Part shown: positions 54,454 to 63,260 of the stretch, piece after piece
Position numbering within the stretch: position 1 is the first letter of the stretch
Layout of the letters: the number at the start of each line of letters is the position of its first letter
DNA from: Agromyces sp. 3263
GTDB lineage: Bacteria; Actinomycetota; Actinomycetes; Actinomycetales; Microbacteriaceae
Reading direction: 5' to 3'
DNA: 64,000 bases
Assembly (NCBI RefSeq): GCF_031456545.1
Contig: NZ_JAVDUV010000001.1
Location: 558,001-622,000 of the forward strand
Notes under the pieces: generated by a model
Told to the model about the DNA's origin: nothing
What the model saw: only the letters and a program-made list of their open reading frames with translations
Database searches by the model: none
Program-made: the position numbers and the translations under genes

Positions 54454-54506
54454 CGTGGCGCGAATCGACCCCGGCGACGCAGCGAAGGTCGATTCGCGTC
54501 ATCTCG
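54451..54506. repeat. Inverted-repeat element, family 2, copy B
   Basis: The left arm 54451-54470, ending GCGCGAATCGACC, pairs with the right arm GGTCGATTCGCGTCATCTCG (54487-54506) at 16 of 20 positions, 56 nt in all. It begins at the stop codon of the AraC gene and lies before the polymerase gene. Its right arm shares the word CGCGTCATCTCG with copy A. Confidence 0.7.
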
Positions 54507-54562
54507 CGGCAATCGCGGGCAGCCACCTGCCATTCGGCGACGGGCCGTCCTAGGGTGAAGGC

Positions 54563-55798
54563 GTGAGTCCCGCCAAGGACGATGCCGAGCTCCTCGAGAT
54601 CGATGGTCGCGAGGTGCGCATCAGCAGCCCCGACAAGGTGGTGTTCCCCGAGCCGGGGCTCACCAAGCTCGACCTGGTCCGCTACTACCTGGGCGTCGCC
54701 GACGGCGCGCTGCGCGGCGCGGCCGGGCGCCCGATGGTGCTGAAGCGCTTCGTGAAGGGCATCTCGCAGGAGGCGTTCTTCCAGAAGCGCGCGCCCGAGA
54801 AACGCCCCGACTGGATCGACACGGCGACCCTGCACTACGCGTCGGGCAACTCCGCCGAGGAGGTCGTGGTACGGGATGCCGCGGCGCTGGCGTGGGTCGT
54901 GAACCTCGGCTGCATCGACCTCAACCCCCATCCCGTGCGCGCCGAGGACCTCGAGCACCCCGACGAGCTGCGGGTCGACCTCGACCCGATGCCGGGCGTC
55001 GACTGGTCGCAGATCGTCGACGTCGCGATGGTCGTGCGCGAGGTGCTCGCCGACCACGGGCTCGTCGGGTGGCCGAAGACGTCGGGGTCGCGCGGCATGC
55101 ACATCAACGTGCGGATCGAGCCCGAGTGGACCTTCCGCGAGGTGCGGCTCGCCGCCGAGACGCTCGCTCGTGAGACCGAGCTGCGTGCGCCCGGACTGGC
55201 GACGGCGCGGTGGTGGAAGGAGGAGCGCGGCGAGAGCGTCTTCGTCGACTTCAACCAGAACGCGAAGGACCGCACCGTCGCCTCGGCGTACTCGATCAGG
55301 CCGCTGCCCGACGCGCGCGTGTCGACCCCTCTCGACTGGGATGAGGTGCGCGACAGCCACCCCGAGCGCTTCACCGTCGCGACCGTGCTGCAGCGCTTCG
55401 CGGATCGCGGCGACCCTGCCGCGGGCATCGATGACGCGGTCGGACGACTCGACGGGCTCCTGCAGCTCGCCGAGGAGCTCGGCCCCGCGGAGAAGCCGCC
55501 GAAGTCGTCGGACGGGTCTGGCCGGCGCCAATCGACGATGCCGCTCATCGAGGTCGCCCGGACCAAGACCAAGCCCGAGGCGATGGACGCCCTCGAACGG
55601 TGGAAGGCGAAGCATCCCGACGTCGTACCGATGTTGGAGCCGGCCGACGTGCTCGTCGACGGCATGCGCGGATCGAGCTCGCTCTGGTACCGCATCAGGG
55701 TGAACCTGCAGCACGTGCCCGAGTCGAAGCGGCCGCACCAGGAGGCGCTCGAGGCCGAGTACGACCCGTGGGCCGGCAAGGAGTGGAACCGGTCGTGA
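54563..55798 (+). CDS. LigD-type DNA polymerase/primase domain protein (stand-alone)
   Basis: 411 residues of the archaeo-eukaryotic primase superfamily, as in the polymerase domain of LigD used in bacterial non-homologous end joining. The catalytic residues are visible: RVDLDP (D139, D141), SGSRGMH (174-180) and FVDFNQN (D229). No ligase or nuclease domain is fused, and no ku gene is nearby. The C-terminal 120 residues look like the short extension seen in other stand-alone PolDom proteins. GTG start with GGGTGAAGG before it; translationally coupled to the next gene. Confidence 0.92.
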   Translation: MSPAKDDAELLEIDGREVRISSPDKVVFPEPGLTKLDLVRYYLGVADGALRGAAGRPMVLKRFVKGISQEAFFQKRAPEKRPDWIDTATLHYASGNSAEEVVVRDAAALAWVVNLGCIDLNPHPVRAEDLEHPDELRVDLDPMPGVDWSQIVDVAMVVREVLADHGLVGWPKTSGSRGMHINVRIEPEWTFREVRLAAETLARETELRAPGLATARWWKEERGESVFVDFNQNAKDRTVASAYSIRPLPDARVSTPLDWDEVRDSHPERFTVATVLQRFADRGDPAAGIDDAVGRLDGLLQLAEELGPAEKPPKSSDGSGRRQSTMPLIEVARTKTKPEAMDALERWKAKHPDVVPMLEPADVLVDGMRGSSSLWYRIRVNLQHVPESKRPHQEALEAEYDPWAGKEWNRS

Positions 55799-56643
55799 GC
55801 GACCTCGGCCCGGTCGACCCCGGACACGCCGGGGAGGCCGCGTGGTTGCGACGCTGGCGCGTGCGCCCCGACGGCGACCCCGTCACCACGGCGTCGAGCA
55901 CGCTCACGCCCGTGCGCACGGAGGACGGCACGCCTGCGGTGCTCAAGGTCGCCCACGTCGACGAGGAGGTGCGCGGCGCCGACCTGCTCGCCGCACTCGA
56001 CGGGCACGGGGTGGCTCGGGTGCTCGAGCGCAATGGCGCGGCGGTGCTCCTCGAGCGGGCCACGGGGCCGCGTGACCTCGTCACCATGGTCGAGTCGGGG
56101 CACGACGACGAAGCCACGCGGATCATCTGCGACGCCGCAGGGCGCATCCACGCGGCATCCGCCGACGTGCTGGACGCCGACGAGCCGCCCGAGCTGCTCG
56201 ACCTTCCGACCTGGTTCCGCCACCTGTTCTCGCACGGTGGCGAACTCGGTGCCTTCCATCGGCGTGGCGCCGACATCGCCGGGCGGCTCCTCGCCGACCC
56301 GCGCGACCCGGTCGTGCTGCACGGCGACCTCCATCACGGCAACGTGCTCGACTTCGGCGAGCGCGGCTGGCTCGCCATCGACCCCAAGGGGCTCCTGGGC
56401 GATGCGGAGTTCGACGTCTGCAACCTGCTCTGCAACCCGTCGCACGAACGCGCGCTCGCCCCCGGCCGGCTCGAGCGGCAGTTCGGCGTCGTCGTGGCGT
56501 CGACGGGGTTCCAGCCGGGACGGCTCGCGGACTGGCTCGTCGCCTGGTGCGCGCTCTCGTCGACGTGGTTCGCCATCGACGACGACCCGCGCCTGGCGGC
56601 GTCGGCGTCGGCGATCGGTGAGGTCGCGCTCACGCTGCGGTGA
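55795..56643 (+). CDS. APH(6)-like aminoglycoside/hydroxyurea phosphotransferase
   Basis: 282 residues with the APH kinase fold. VLHGDLHHGNVL is the catalytic loop with its Asp, and AIDPKGLLGDAEFDVCNLL carries the metal-binding DPKG motif typical of the streptomycin/hydroxyurea-kinase (PF04655) group. Chromosomal homologues often have no proven resistance role. The start is a GTG whose GTGA overlaps the stop of the polymerase gene. Confidence 0.85.
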   Translation: MSDLGPVDPGHAGEAAWLRRWRVRPDGDPVTTASSTLTPVRTEDGTPAVLKVAHVDEEVRGADLLAALDGHGVARVLERNGAAVLLERATGPRDLVTMVESGHDDEATRIICDAAGRIHAASADVLDADEPPELLDLPTWFRHLFSHGGELGAFHRRGADIAGRLLADPRDPVVLHGDLHHGNVLDFGERGWLAIDPKGLLGDAEFDVCNLLCNPSHERALAPGRLERQFGVVVASTGFQPGRLADWLVAWCALSSTWFAIDDDPRLAASASAIGEVALTLR

Positions 56644-56683
56644 GCCGCGTGTCGCGTCAGCGGCTGGACGTCTGCCGCTGGGG

Positions 56684-57952
56684 TCAGCGAGTGAGCACCA
56701 CGGGCTCGCGCGTCGCCCAGGCGCGCACGAGGTCCTCGCGCACGGTCACGCCGGTGCCCGCGGCATCCGGAACCCGAAGCTGCCCGCGATGCTCGCCGGC
56801 AGGGTCGCCGAGCACGAACGGCTCGGTGAGGTCCTCGGCGAAGTATCGGCCTGACGCCGAGGTGTCGCCCGGCAGGGTGAAGCCCGGCAGCGCTGCGAGC
56901 GCGACGTTCGCCGCGCGACCGATCCCCGTCTCGAGCATGCCGCCGCACCACACCGGCACGTCGAGCGCGCGGCACGCGTCGTGCACGCGCAGTGCCTCGA
57001 GGTAGCCGCCCATGCGACCCGGCTTGATGTTCACCACGCTGGTCGCCCCGCGATCGATCGCATCGACGGCCGTCGTCACGTCGAGGATCGACTCGTCGAG
57101 GCACACGGGCGTCTCGCACGCCTCGGCGAGGCGCACGTGCGTGGCGAGGTCCTCCTCGGCGAACGGCTGCTCGATGAGCAGCAGGCCGAACGCGTCGAGC
57201 TCGGCGAGCAGTGGGATGTCGTCCGCCGTGTAGGCGGTGTTCGCGTCGACCTGCAGCAGCCCGGCGGGCCCGAGCAGCTCGCGCACGGCTCCCACGGGTA
57301 CGAGGTCCCAGCCGGGCTTGATCTTGAGCTTGATGCGGCGGTAGCCCTCCTCGACGTAGCCGGTGACCTCGTCGAGCAGCTCCTCGAGGGTCGGCGCGAT
57401 GCCGACCGACACGCCGCAGTCGACCCAGTCGCGGGTGGCGCCGAACAGCTCGCCCATCGAGCGGCCCTGCGCTCGCAGCTCCGCGTCGAGCACGGCCGCC
57501 TCGAGCGCCCCCTTCGCCATCCGGTGGCCCGCGACGAAGGCGAGCGTCGGGGCGACGGATGCCGTCAGCGGCACGGATGCCCCGCGCCGACCCGGCCCGT
57601 CGAGGCCGGCCGCGCCCGCGGCATCCGTCACCCGGCGCTGCGGCGTCTTCGCTGCAGCTGCGTGGATCTTCGCGCGCTCACCCTCGTCGAGCAGCGCGGG
57701 TGCGAGGTAGCGCTCGATGACGGATGCCGCACCGTCGACGTACTCGCCCGAGTAGAACGGGTCGCGGCCGGCGACGCACTCGCCCCAGCCTTCGCCGGCA
57801 TCGGTGCGCACGTGCACGAGGAGCACCTCGCGCACCGTCTCGCGGCCGAACGAGGTCTCGAACGGGCGCACGAGCGGCACCTCGAGGCGATGCAGCTCGA
57901 TGCGCTCGATGGTGGGGACGTCGCCGGTCGTGTCGCTCGTCGTGTCGCTCAT
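56684..57952 (-). CDS. N-succinylamino-acid racemase / o-succinylbenzoate synthase-like enzyme (enolase superfamily)
   Basis: 422 residues of the muconate-lactonising subgroup. The racemase residues are all visible: KLK (K208, K210), metal ligands D236, E261 and D286, and K310 in NIKPGRMGG. An unusual Ala/Gly/Arg-rich insert of roughly 35 residues (about 95-135) precedes AGHRMAKGALE and is encoded by DNA packed with GGATGCC words. No other men genes are near; the coupled COG3375 acyltransferase points to racemisation of N-succinyl amino acids rather than menaquinone synthesis. It overlaps the acyltransferase gene by 4 nt. Confidence 0.88.
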   Translation of the reverse strand: MSDTTSDTTGDVPTIERIELHRLEVPLVRPFETSFGRETVREVLLVHVRTDAGEGWGECVAGRDPFYSGEYVDGAASVIERYLAPALLDEGERAKIHAAAAKTPQRRVTDAAGAAGLDGPGRRGASVPLTASVAPTLAFVAGHRMAKGALEAAVLDAELRAQGRSMGELFGATRDWVDCGVSVGIAPTLEELLDEVTGYVEEGYRRIKLKIKPGWDLVPVGAVRELLGPAGLLQVDANTAYTADDIPLLAELDAFGLLLIEQPFAEEDLATHVRLAEACETPVCLDESILDVTTAVDAIDRGATSVVNIKPGRMGGYLEALRVHDACRALDVPVWCGGMLETGIGRAANVALAALPGFTLPGDTSASGRYFAEDLTEPFVLGDPAGEHRGQLRVPDAAGTGVTVREDLVRAWATREPVVLTR

Positions 57953-58770
57953 GATGCCTCCCGGTCGGGGTCGTCGCGCGTGAAGACGTAGTCGCCGTTC
58001 GCATCGAGGTCGACGCGGAGGCCGGGGTCGGCCGCGAGCACCGCGAACGCCGCCCGGGATGCGTCGCGGAGCCGTGCGGCGGCGGCGGGGTCGGCGGCGC
58101 GAACCGCCTCGAAGTCGGCGACGAGCGGGAGGCCGCCCTCGGCACGCCACTCGGGAACTGCGCCGCCGACGAGCGCCCGCGCGGTGCGTGGCGCGTCCAG
58201 GCGCCACCGCACCTCGAACCGGTCGCTGCGGTCGCGGCCCGTGATCGCGTCGTCGAGCACGCCGTAGAAGTCGGGCCGGAACGCGACGACCTCGGCGCCG
58301 AGGCGCACGAGATTGAGGCGGGCGTTGCGGCGGATGAGCGGGTCGTACGTCCAGCGCATCTCACTGATCCCGTGCGCCAGGCACACCGCCCGCTGGCGGA
58401 GCTTGAGGGCGACGCCGATGCCGCGTCCGCGCGCCGACGGGTCGACGGCGTTCATGTGCGAGTGCAGGTGCAGGCCGCCCGCCCAGCCGAGGAACCCGAG
58501 CGTGGCGCCGATCGGTGGGTCCGCGGCATCCGCACCGCCCTGGCCGAGGTCGACGTCGACGGCGACGGCGACCAGCACGGTGTTGCCCGCGTGGTCGATC
58601 GCCTGGATGATCGAGCGGTCGGGTCCGCGGCCCTCTCCCCAGGTAGCCTCGAAGCGGGCGAGCACGCCGTCGAGCTCGTCGGGACGCGCCGGACGGGTGC
58701 GGATGCCGCTGCGGGCGTCCGCGGCATCCGCCATCGCCTGCGCCATCGCCGGTGCGTCAGCGGCGGTCAC
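57949..58770 (-). CDS. COG3375-type GNAT acyltransferase (predicted D-amino-acid N-succinyltransferase)
   Basis: 273 residues. The family block reads HSHMNAVDPSARGRGIGVAL, then EMRWTYDPLIRRNARLNLVRLG and YGVLDD, matching the COG3375 proteins encoded next to NSAR genes. In Geobacillus, as I recall, such a protein succinylates D-amino acids so that NSAR and a desuccinylase can convert them irreversibly to L forms. The GTG at 58770 gives a GTGA overlap with the upstream gene. A desuccinylase gene is not present here. Confidence 0.82.
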   Translation of the reverse strand: MTAADAPAMAQAMADAADARSGIRTRPARPDELDGVLARFEATWGEGRGPDRSIIQAIDHAGNTVLVAVAVDVDLGQGGADAADPPIGATLGFLGWAGGLHLHSHMNAVDPSARGRGIGVALKLRQRAVCLAHGISEMRWTYDPLIRRNARLNLVRLGAEVVAFRPDFYGVLDDAITGRDRSDRFEVRWRLDAPRTARALVGGAVPEWRAEGGLPLVADFEAVRAADPAAAARLRDASRAAFAVLAADPGLRVDLDANGDYVFTRDDPDREAS

Positions 58771-60041
58771 GCCAGTCGGTCCTCCATGCCCCACGCCTGG
58801 CCGTAGCCGCCGTCGGACTCGGGGCGGGCCATGACCTCGAGGAACGGCGCCGCGTCGAACGCCTCGGGGCCGAGCACGCCGGTGCCCGTCCACGCGCCGG
58901 TGGCGAGGAGCTCGAGCGCGATGACCGGGTTCAGCGCCGTCTGCCACACCACGCACTGCGCCTCGTACTCGGCCATCGTCCACTCGTTGTCGGACACGTG
59001 GTACAGGTACACCTCGCGCGGCGTCCCGTCGGTTCCCGTGCCCGTGACCCACAGCCCGGCGCAGGTCTTGCCGGTCATGCGGGGGCCGATCGTCGCCGGA
59101 TCGGGCAGCGATGCCGCCACCACGTCGCGCGGCGCGACCTCGACCGGGCCGTTCGCCGAGCGCACCCGCACGGGCGTCGTCGAGTCGAGGCCGAGCAGGT
59201 GCAGGGTCTTCAGCACGGTGATGAACTCATCGCCGAGGCCGTACTTGAACGTGACCCGCTTCGCGTCGACCCAACGGGGCATGAGGAGCACCTCCTCGTG
59301 CTCGACGTTCACGCACTCGACCGGGCCGATGCCCTCGGGGAAGTCGAAGACCTCGGGCTCGCTGAACGGCGGCGTGGTGAACCAGCCCCCGTCCTCCTCC
59401 CAGATCACGGGCGGATTCAGGCACTCCTCGATCGTCGTCCAGATCGAGAACGACGGGGCGAAGATCTCGTTGCCCTCCTCATCGGTGACGACGAGGTTGG
59501 CGCCGTCGCGCACGCCGAGCTCGTCGATGTCGGAGAACAGGTGATCGGCGGCGTATCGGGCGAACACGTCGGACAGGCCCGGCTCCACGCCCATGCCGAC
59601 GAGCGCGAGCCGGCCGGCGGCCTGCCAGTCGGGGGCCTGCGCGAACTGGTCGTCGCCGAGCTTCACCCCGGTCTGCGCGTAGGGGTCGGTCGGATGCGGC
59701 TCGGACAGGCTCATCGCCATGTCGAGGTAGTCGGCCCCGGCGGCCAGCGCGCCGGCGAAGATCGACGGCACGAACTTCGGCTCGACCGCGTTCATCACGT
59801 GCGTGGCGCGCATCTCGCGGGCGACGGATGCCACGACGTCGGGGTCGCTCGCGTCGATCCTGGTCGTGGCGAACCGGGCGGCCACCTCATCGCCATGCCG
59901 CTCGCGGATCCACTCCACGGTGCGCTCCGCCCGCGATTCGTCGTAGTCGCTCACGACGAGGAGCTCGAAGAAGTCGCGACGAGCCGCGATCTTCGCGATG
60001 GCATCTCCGACGCCTCCGGCGCCGACGAGGAGGATCCGCAT
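58767..60041 (-). CDS. Saccharopine dehydrogenase-family oxidoreductase
   Basis: 424 residues with an N-terminal Rossmann motif MRILLVGAGGVGDAIAKIA, VVSDYDESRAERTV (acidic residue for NAD), and the homospermidine/saccharopine-dehydrogenase-like second domain (VGMGVEPGLSDVFARYA). It is the first gene of the operon with the acyltransferase and racemase. It may oxidise or condense an amino acid, perhaps lysine-derived, produced by the other two enzymes. The substrate is an inference. Confidence 0.88.
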   Translation of the reverse strand: MRILLVGAGGVGDAIAKIAARRDFFELLVVSDYDESRAERTVEWIRERHGDEVAARFATTRIDASDPDVVASVAREMRATHVMNAVEPKFVPSIFAGALAAGADYLDMAMSLSEPHPTDPYAQTGVKLGDDQFAQAPDWQAAGRLALVGMGVEPGLSDVFARYAADHLFSDIDELGVRDGANLVVTDEEGNEIFAPSFSIWTTIEECLNPPVIWEEDGGWFTTPPFSEPEVFDFPEGIGPVECVNVEHEEVLLMPRWVDAKRVTFKYGLGDEFITVLKTLHLLGLDSTTPVRVRSANGPVEVAPRDVVAASLPDPATIGPRMTGKTCAGLWVTGTGTDGTPREVYLYHVSDNEWTMAEYEAQCVVWQTALNPVIALELLATGAWTGTGVLGPEAFDAAPFLEVMARPESDGGYGQAWGMEDRLA

Positions 60042-60086
60042 CCCCCGACGCTATCGCGGGCCGGGTGCCCAGTCGATGCCGCACCG

Positions 60087-61004
60087 TCAGCAGAACGCGC
60101 CGACCGCGTCCCAGGCGACGGCCGGGCTGTCGACTCCCTCGCGCACCACGGCGGCCTCGATCAGGCCGTACGGGCGGTCTGCGGCGAAGAACACCTCGTT
60201 GGGGTTGTCGAGCCCGAACGGCGAGAGGTCGACGAGGAAGTGGTGCTTGTTCGGCATCGAGAAACGGATCTCGGCGATCTCGGCCTGGCCCTCGAGCACC
60301 CGACGGCCCATCTCGAAGAGGGTCGCCTGCAGTCCCGGCGAGTAGCCGTCGGCGAACGCCTCGAGCAACTGGCCCCGCACCGACGCGTACACGGCGTCGT
60401 AGTCGACCTCGGCCCGGGCGGCCCCTCCGTCGGTGCCATAGCGCCACCGGGCGGTGACCTCGGTCGCGAGGATGCGGTCGGTCGTCTCGGGGAGCGTCGT
60501 GTAGCGGTCCTTCGGGTACCCCGCGAAGCCCGAGTCCGTGCTCTTCAGCACCGTCAGCCCCCGTAGGCCGCCGAGCACGTGGCGGTCGGCGCCGTCGGCG
60601 ATGACGAGCGCCGTGCGCACCTCGCGCCCCGAGCGCACGAACCCGTGATCGTGCTCCGCGGACCCCGTGCGGATGCGCTCCCACTCGAAGCGCTCGGCCT
60701 CCCACCGTCCTCCGCGGACCCACTCGAAGGTGCCGGTGAAGTGGTCGGCGAGCCGCAGCAGGAACGTCTCGGGCGCCCCGATGCCGTCGCGGGCGAACGC
60801 GAAGATCGTGTTCTTCTGCGTGTCGGTCGGCACGACGTGGTCGTTGTCGCCGGCGAGGTGTGCCGCCGTGAAGTCGCCACGCAGCTGCGAGGTCACGTTC
60901 AGGTCGTCGATCTCGTGCCGGGCGGTGTCGCGGGTGAGCTTCACGACGCGCACCTCCGCCTTGCCGTACTGGTTGGCGCCGAGGACGATCGCGGACTCGG
61001 TCAT
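60087..61004 (-). CDS. Urate oxidase
   Basis: 305-residue cofactor-free uricase converting urate to 5-hydroxyisourate with release of H2O2. The T-fold signatures are present: the first repeat with ANQYGKAEVRVVKLTRD and VVPTDTQKNTIFAFA, the second with VLKSTDSGFAGYPKDRYTTL and PNKHHFLVDLSPFGLDNPNE. It starts 3 nt after the HIU hydrolase stop and is the last gene of the purine operon on this strand. Confidence 0.96.
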   Translation of the reverse strand: MTESAIVLGANQYGKAEVRVVKLTRDTARHEIDDLNVTSQLRGDFTAAHLAGDNDHVVPTDTQKNTIFAFARDGIGAPETFLLRLADHFTGTFEWVRGGRWEAERFEWERIRTGSAEHDHGFVRSGREVRTALVIADGADRHVLGGLRGLTVLKSTDSGFAGYPKDRYTTLPETTDRILATEVTARWRYGTDGGAARAEVDYDAVYASVRGQLLEAFADGYSPGLQATLFEMGRRVLEGQAEIAEIRFSMPNKHHFLVDLSPFGLDNPNEVFFAADRPYGLIEAAVVREGVDSPAVAWDAVGAFC

Positions 61005-61007
61005 GGC

Positions 61008-61349
61008 TCAGCTCCCTCGGTAGGTGGAGTAGGCGAACGGGCTCAGCAGGAGCGGCACATGGACGTGCCGGCCATCGTCGGTGACGATGAAGGTGATGAT
61101 CGCCTCGGGGTAGAACGTCACCGCGTTCCTCGCCCGGAAGTAGGCCCCGGTGTCGAAGCGCAGACGGTACTCGCCGGCGGGCAGGTCGTCGCCGCCGAGG
61201 CGCATGATGCGGCCGTCGGCGTCGGTCGTGCCGGCGTCGAGCTGCCGCCAGCCGTTGCCCTCGCGACCGGCGAGCTCGACGTGCATGCCCTGGGCAGGTA
61301 CGCCCGTCGACGAGTCGAGCACGTGGGTGGTGATCCGGGAGGTGGTCAT
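61008..61349 (-). CDS. 5-hydroxyisourate hydrolase
   Basis: 113-residue transthyretin-like protein that hydrolyses the uricase product to OHCU. THVLDSSTGVPA at the N-terminus and the C-terminal signature YRGS are diagnostic; a His-rich catalytic strand HVHVPLLLSPFAYS is present. Overlaps the OHCU decarboxylase gene by 4 nt. Confidence 0.96.
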   Translation of the reverse strand: MTTSRITTHVLDSSTGVPAQGMHVELAGREGNGWRQLDAGTTDADGRIMRLGGDDLPAGEYRLRFDTGAYFRARNAVTFYPEAIITFIVTDDGRHVHVPLLLSPFAYSTYRGS

Positions 61350-61840
61350 GCGAGGAGTCCCTTCAGTCGGAGCACGGCGATCTGGCGCAGCTGGTCGGCG
61401 ACGACCGGTTCCTCCTCGGCCGGCGTGTGCGCAAGCCGCTGGGTGAGCGCGGCCAGGATGTCGGAGGCCGAGCGGCCCGCGGCCCGGATGAGGAACACCC
61501 GTCCGAACTTCTGCTCGTACGCCCGGTTGCCGTGGGCGAGCTCGTCCGCCACCCGGGCGTCGGCCGGGTCGACGCCGGACTGCTCGGACCGCGACATCGC
61601 CGCCTCGGCGCCGGTGCCGGCCGGACGCTCGCCGATTCGGGGGTGGTGCGCGAGCGCGCCGTCCACCTCCCGGGCGGTGAACGGCGATGCGGCGTGTGCA
61701 GCCGCGTCGAGCAGGTCCTCGACCGACGCGTACGGCCGGCCGTCGGCGAGCTCGGCGCACCAGCGTGACACGTCGACGCACGGGCGCAGCCACGCGATCG
61801 CCTCGTCGCGATCGGCGGCGTTGAACTCCTCAAGCCTCAT
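61346..61840 (-). CDS. OHCU decarboxylase
   Basis: 164-residue 2-oxo-4-hydroxy-4-carboxy-5-ureidoimidazoline decarboxylase giving S-allantoin. The all-helical family is marked by FNAADRDEAIAWL, the catalytic-His motif HHPRIGE and FLIRAAGRSASDILAAL. The ATG at 61840 lies inside the last codons of the allantoinase gene (11-nt overlap). Confidence 0.94.
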   Translation of the reverse strand: MRLEEFNAADRDEAIAWLRPCVDVSRWCAELADGRPYASVEDLLDAAAHAASPFTAREVDGALAHHPRIGERPAGTGAEAAMSRSEQSGVDPADARVADELAHGNRAYEQKFGRVFLIRAAGRSASDILAALTQRLAHTPAEEEPVVADQLRQIAVLRLKGLLA

Positions 61841-63260
61841 CGCCTGCACCCTGCGATTCTGCCCGCCGCAGCAGTCGCCCGCGCGGAACCGTGCGGTCGA
61901 CGGGCGAGCCCGTGAGCCACGTGCGCCGGACGACGCCGTGCAGCTCGCGTCCGTCGTAGGGCGTGATCGGATGCCGGTGCTCGAGCGCCGCGGCATCCAC
62001 GGTGTACCGCTCGTCGGGCGCGAACACCACGAGGTCGGCGTCGCGGCCCACGGCGATCGCGCCCTTGGCCCAGAGGCCGACCCGGCGTGCGGGCGCCGCC
62101 GACATCCACTCGACGACGCGGGCGAGCGGGATGCCGCGGCGTCGGGCTTCCGTCCACACGAGGCCGAGCCCGAGCTGCAGCGACGCGATGCCGCCCCACG
62201 CCTCGGTGAAGTCGCCGTCGCCGGCGAACTTCAGCTCGGCGGGCGCCGGCGAGTGGTCGGAGACGATGAAGTCGATGACGCCCTCCTCGAGTCCGCACCA
62301 CAGCGCATCGCGGTTCGCGGCATCCCGGATCGGTGGGCAGCACTTGAACGCGGTGGCGCCCGCCGGCACCTCCTCGGCCGTGAGCGTGAGGTAGTGCGGG
62401 CATGTCTCGACGGTGAGGGGCACGCCGTCGGCCTTGGCTCCGGCGATGAGCCCGAGCGCGCTCGCCGCGCTGAGGTGGAGGATGTGCGCCCGCGCACCCG
62501 TGCGCGATGACGCCTCGATGACCGCGGCGATGGCGGCGTGCTCGGCCGTCGCGGGACGCGACGCCAGGAAGTCCGCGTAGTCGCGGCCGTGCGAGTGTGG
62601 CAGCGCGTGCGCCGCCGCGCCGATCACCGCGGCGTCCTCCGCGTGCACGATGAGCAGCGAATCGGCCGCCGCGACGACGCGCATGGCCGCCTCCATCTCG
62701 CGGGCCGACACGGGCGGGAACTCGTCGACGCCCGAGTCGACGAGGAAGCACTTGAACCCGAACACGCCCTCGGCCACGAGCGGTTCGAGGTCGGCGAGGT
62801 TGCCGGGCACGACCCCGCCCCAGAAGCCCACGTCGACGAAGACGCGTCCGCGCGCCGCCGCCCGCTTGGCCGCCAGGGCCGCGACCGACGTCGTCGGCGG
62901 GATGCTGTTGAGCGGCATGTCGATGATCGTCGTGACGCCCCCGGCGGCGGCCGCCCGGGTCGCCGACGTGAAGCCCTCCCACTCGGTGCGGCCCGGCTCG
63001 TTCACGTGCACGTGCGTGTCGACGAGCCCGGGCATGAGCACCTCGTCATCGGCGAGCCGCACCACCTCCGCCGCGTCCCGCCCGAGGGCCGCCCCGAGCG
63101 GGGCGACGGCAAGGATCCGACCGTCGCGCACGCCGACCTCGGCGGGTGCGAACACGCCGTCCACGAGCACGCGCCCGCCTTCGAGCACGAGATCCAGGGG
63201 CCCGGATGCCGCGACGGGGCCGGATGCCGCAGCGGCCGTCCGCGGCATCCGCTCGCTCAT
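61830..63260 (-). CDS. allB: Allantoinase
   Basis: 476-residue zinc amidohydrolase opening allantoin to allantoate. VDTHVHVNEPGRTEWEG gives the HxH metal pair, FKCFLVDSG the carboxylated-Lys region, and HILHLSAASA and FIVSDHSPAPAELK the remaining ligands. I chose the ATG at 63260 (ATGA overlap with the upstream gene). Residues 4-20 are a low-complexity lead encoded by three GGATGCC-type words. Confidence 0.95.
   Translation of the reverse strand: MSERMPRTAAAASGPVAASGPLDLVLEGGRVLVDGVFAPAEVGVRDGRILAVAPLGAALGRDAAEVVRLADDEVLMPGLVDTHVHVNEPGRTEWEGFTSATRAAAAGGVTTIIDMPLNSIPPTTSVAALAAKRAAARGRVFVDVGFWGGVVPGNLADLEPLVAEGVFGFKCFLVDSGVDEFPPVSAREMEAAMRVVAAADSLLIVHAEDAAVIGAAAHALPHSHGRDYADFLASRPATAEHAAIAAVIEASSRTGARAHILHLSAASALGLIAGAKADGVPLTVETCPHYLTLTAEEVPAGATAFKCCPPIRDAANRDALWCGLEEGVIDFIVSDHSPAPAELKFAGDGDFTEAWGGIASLQLGLGLVWTEARRRGIPLARVVEWMSAAPARRVGLWAKGAIAVGRDADLVVFAPDERYTVDAAALEHRHPITPYDGRELHGVVRRTWLTGSPVDRTVPRGRLLRRAESQGAGDEA

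Noticed and set aside
55795..56643. Acquired aminoglycoside-resistance gene
   Set aside because: Base composition matches neighbours, no mobile element is nearby, and chromosomal APH(6)-like genes are common without proven resistance.
56684..57952. Naming the racemase menC of menaquinone synthesis
   Set aside because: No other men gene is near, and the coupled COG3375 acyltransferase is the NSAR signature; OSBS activity remains possible.
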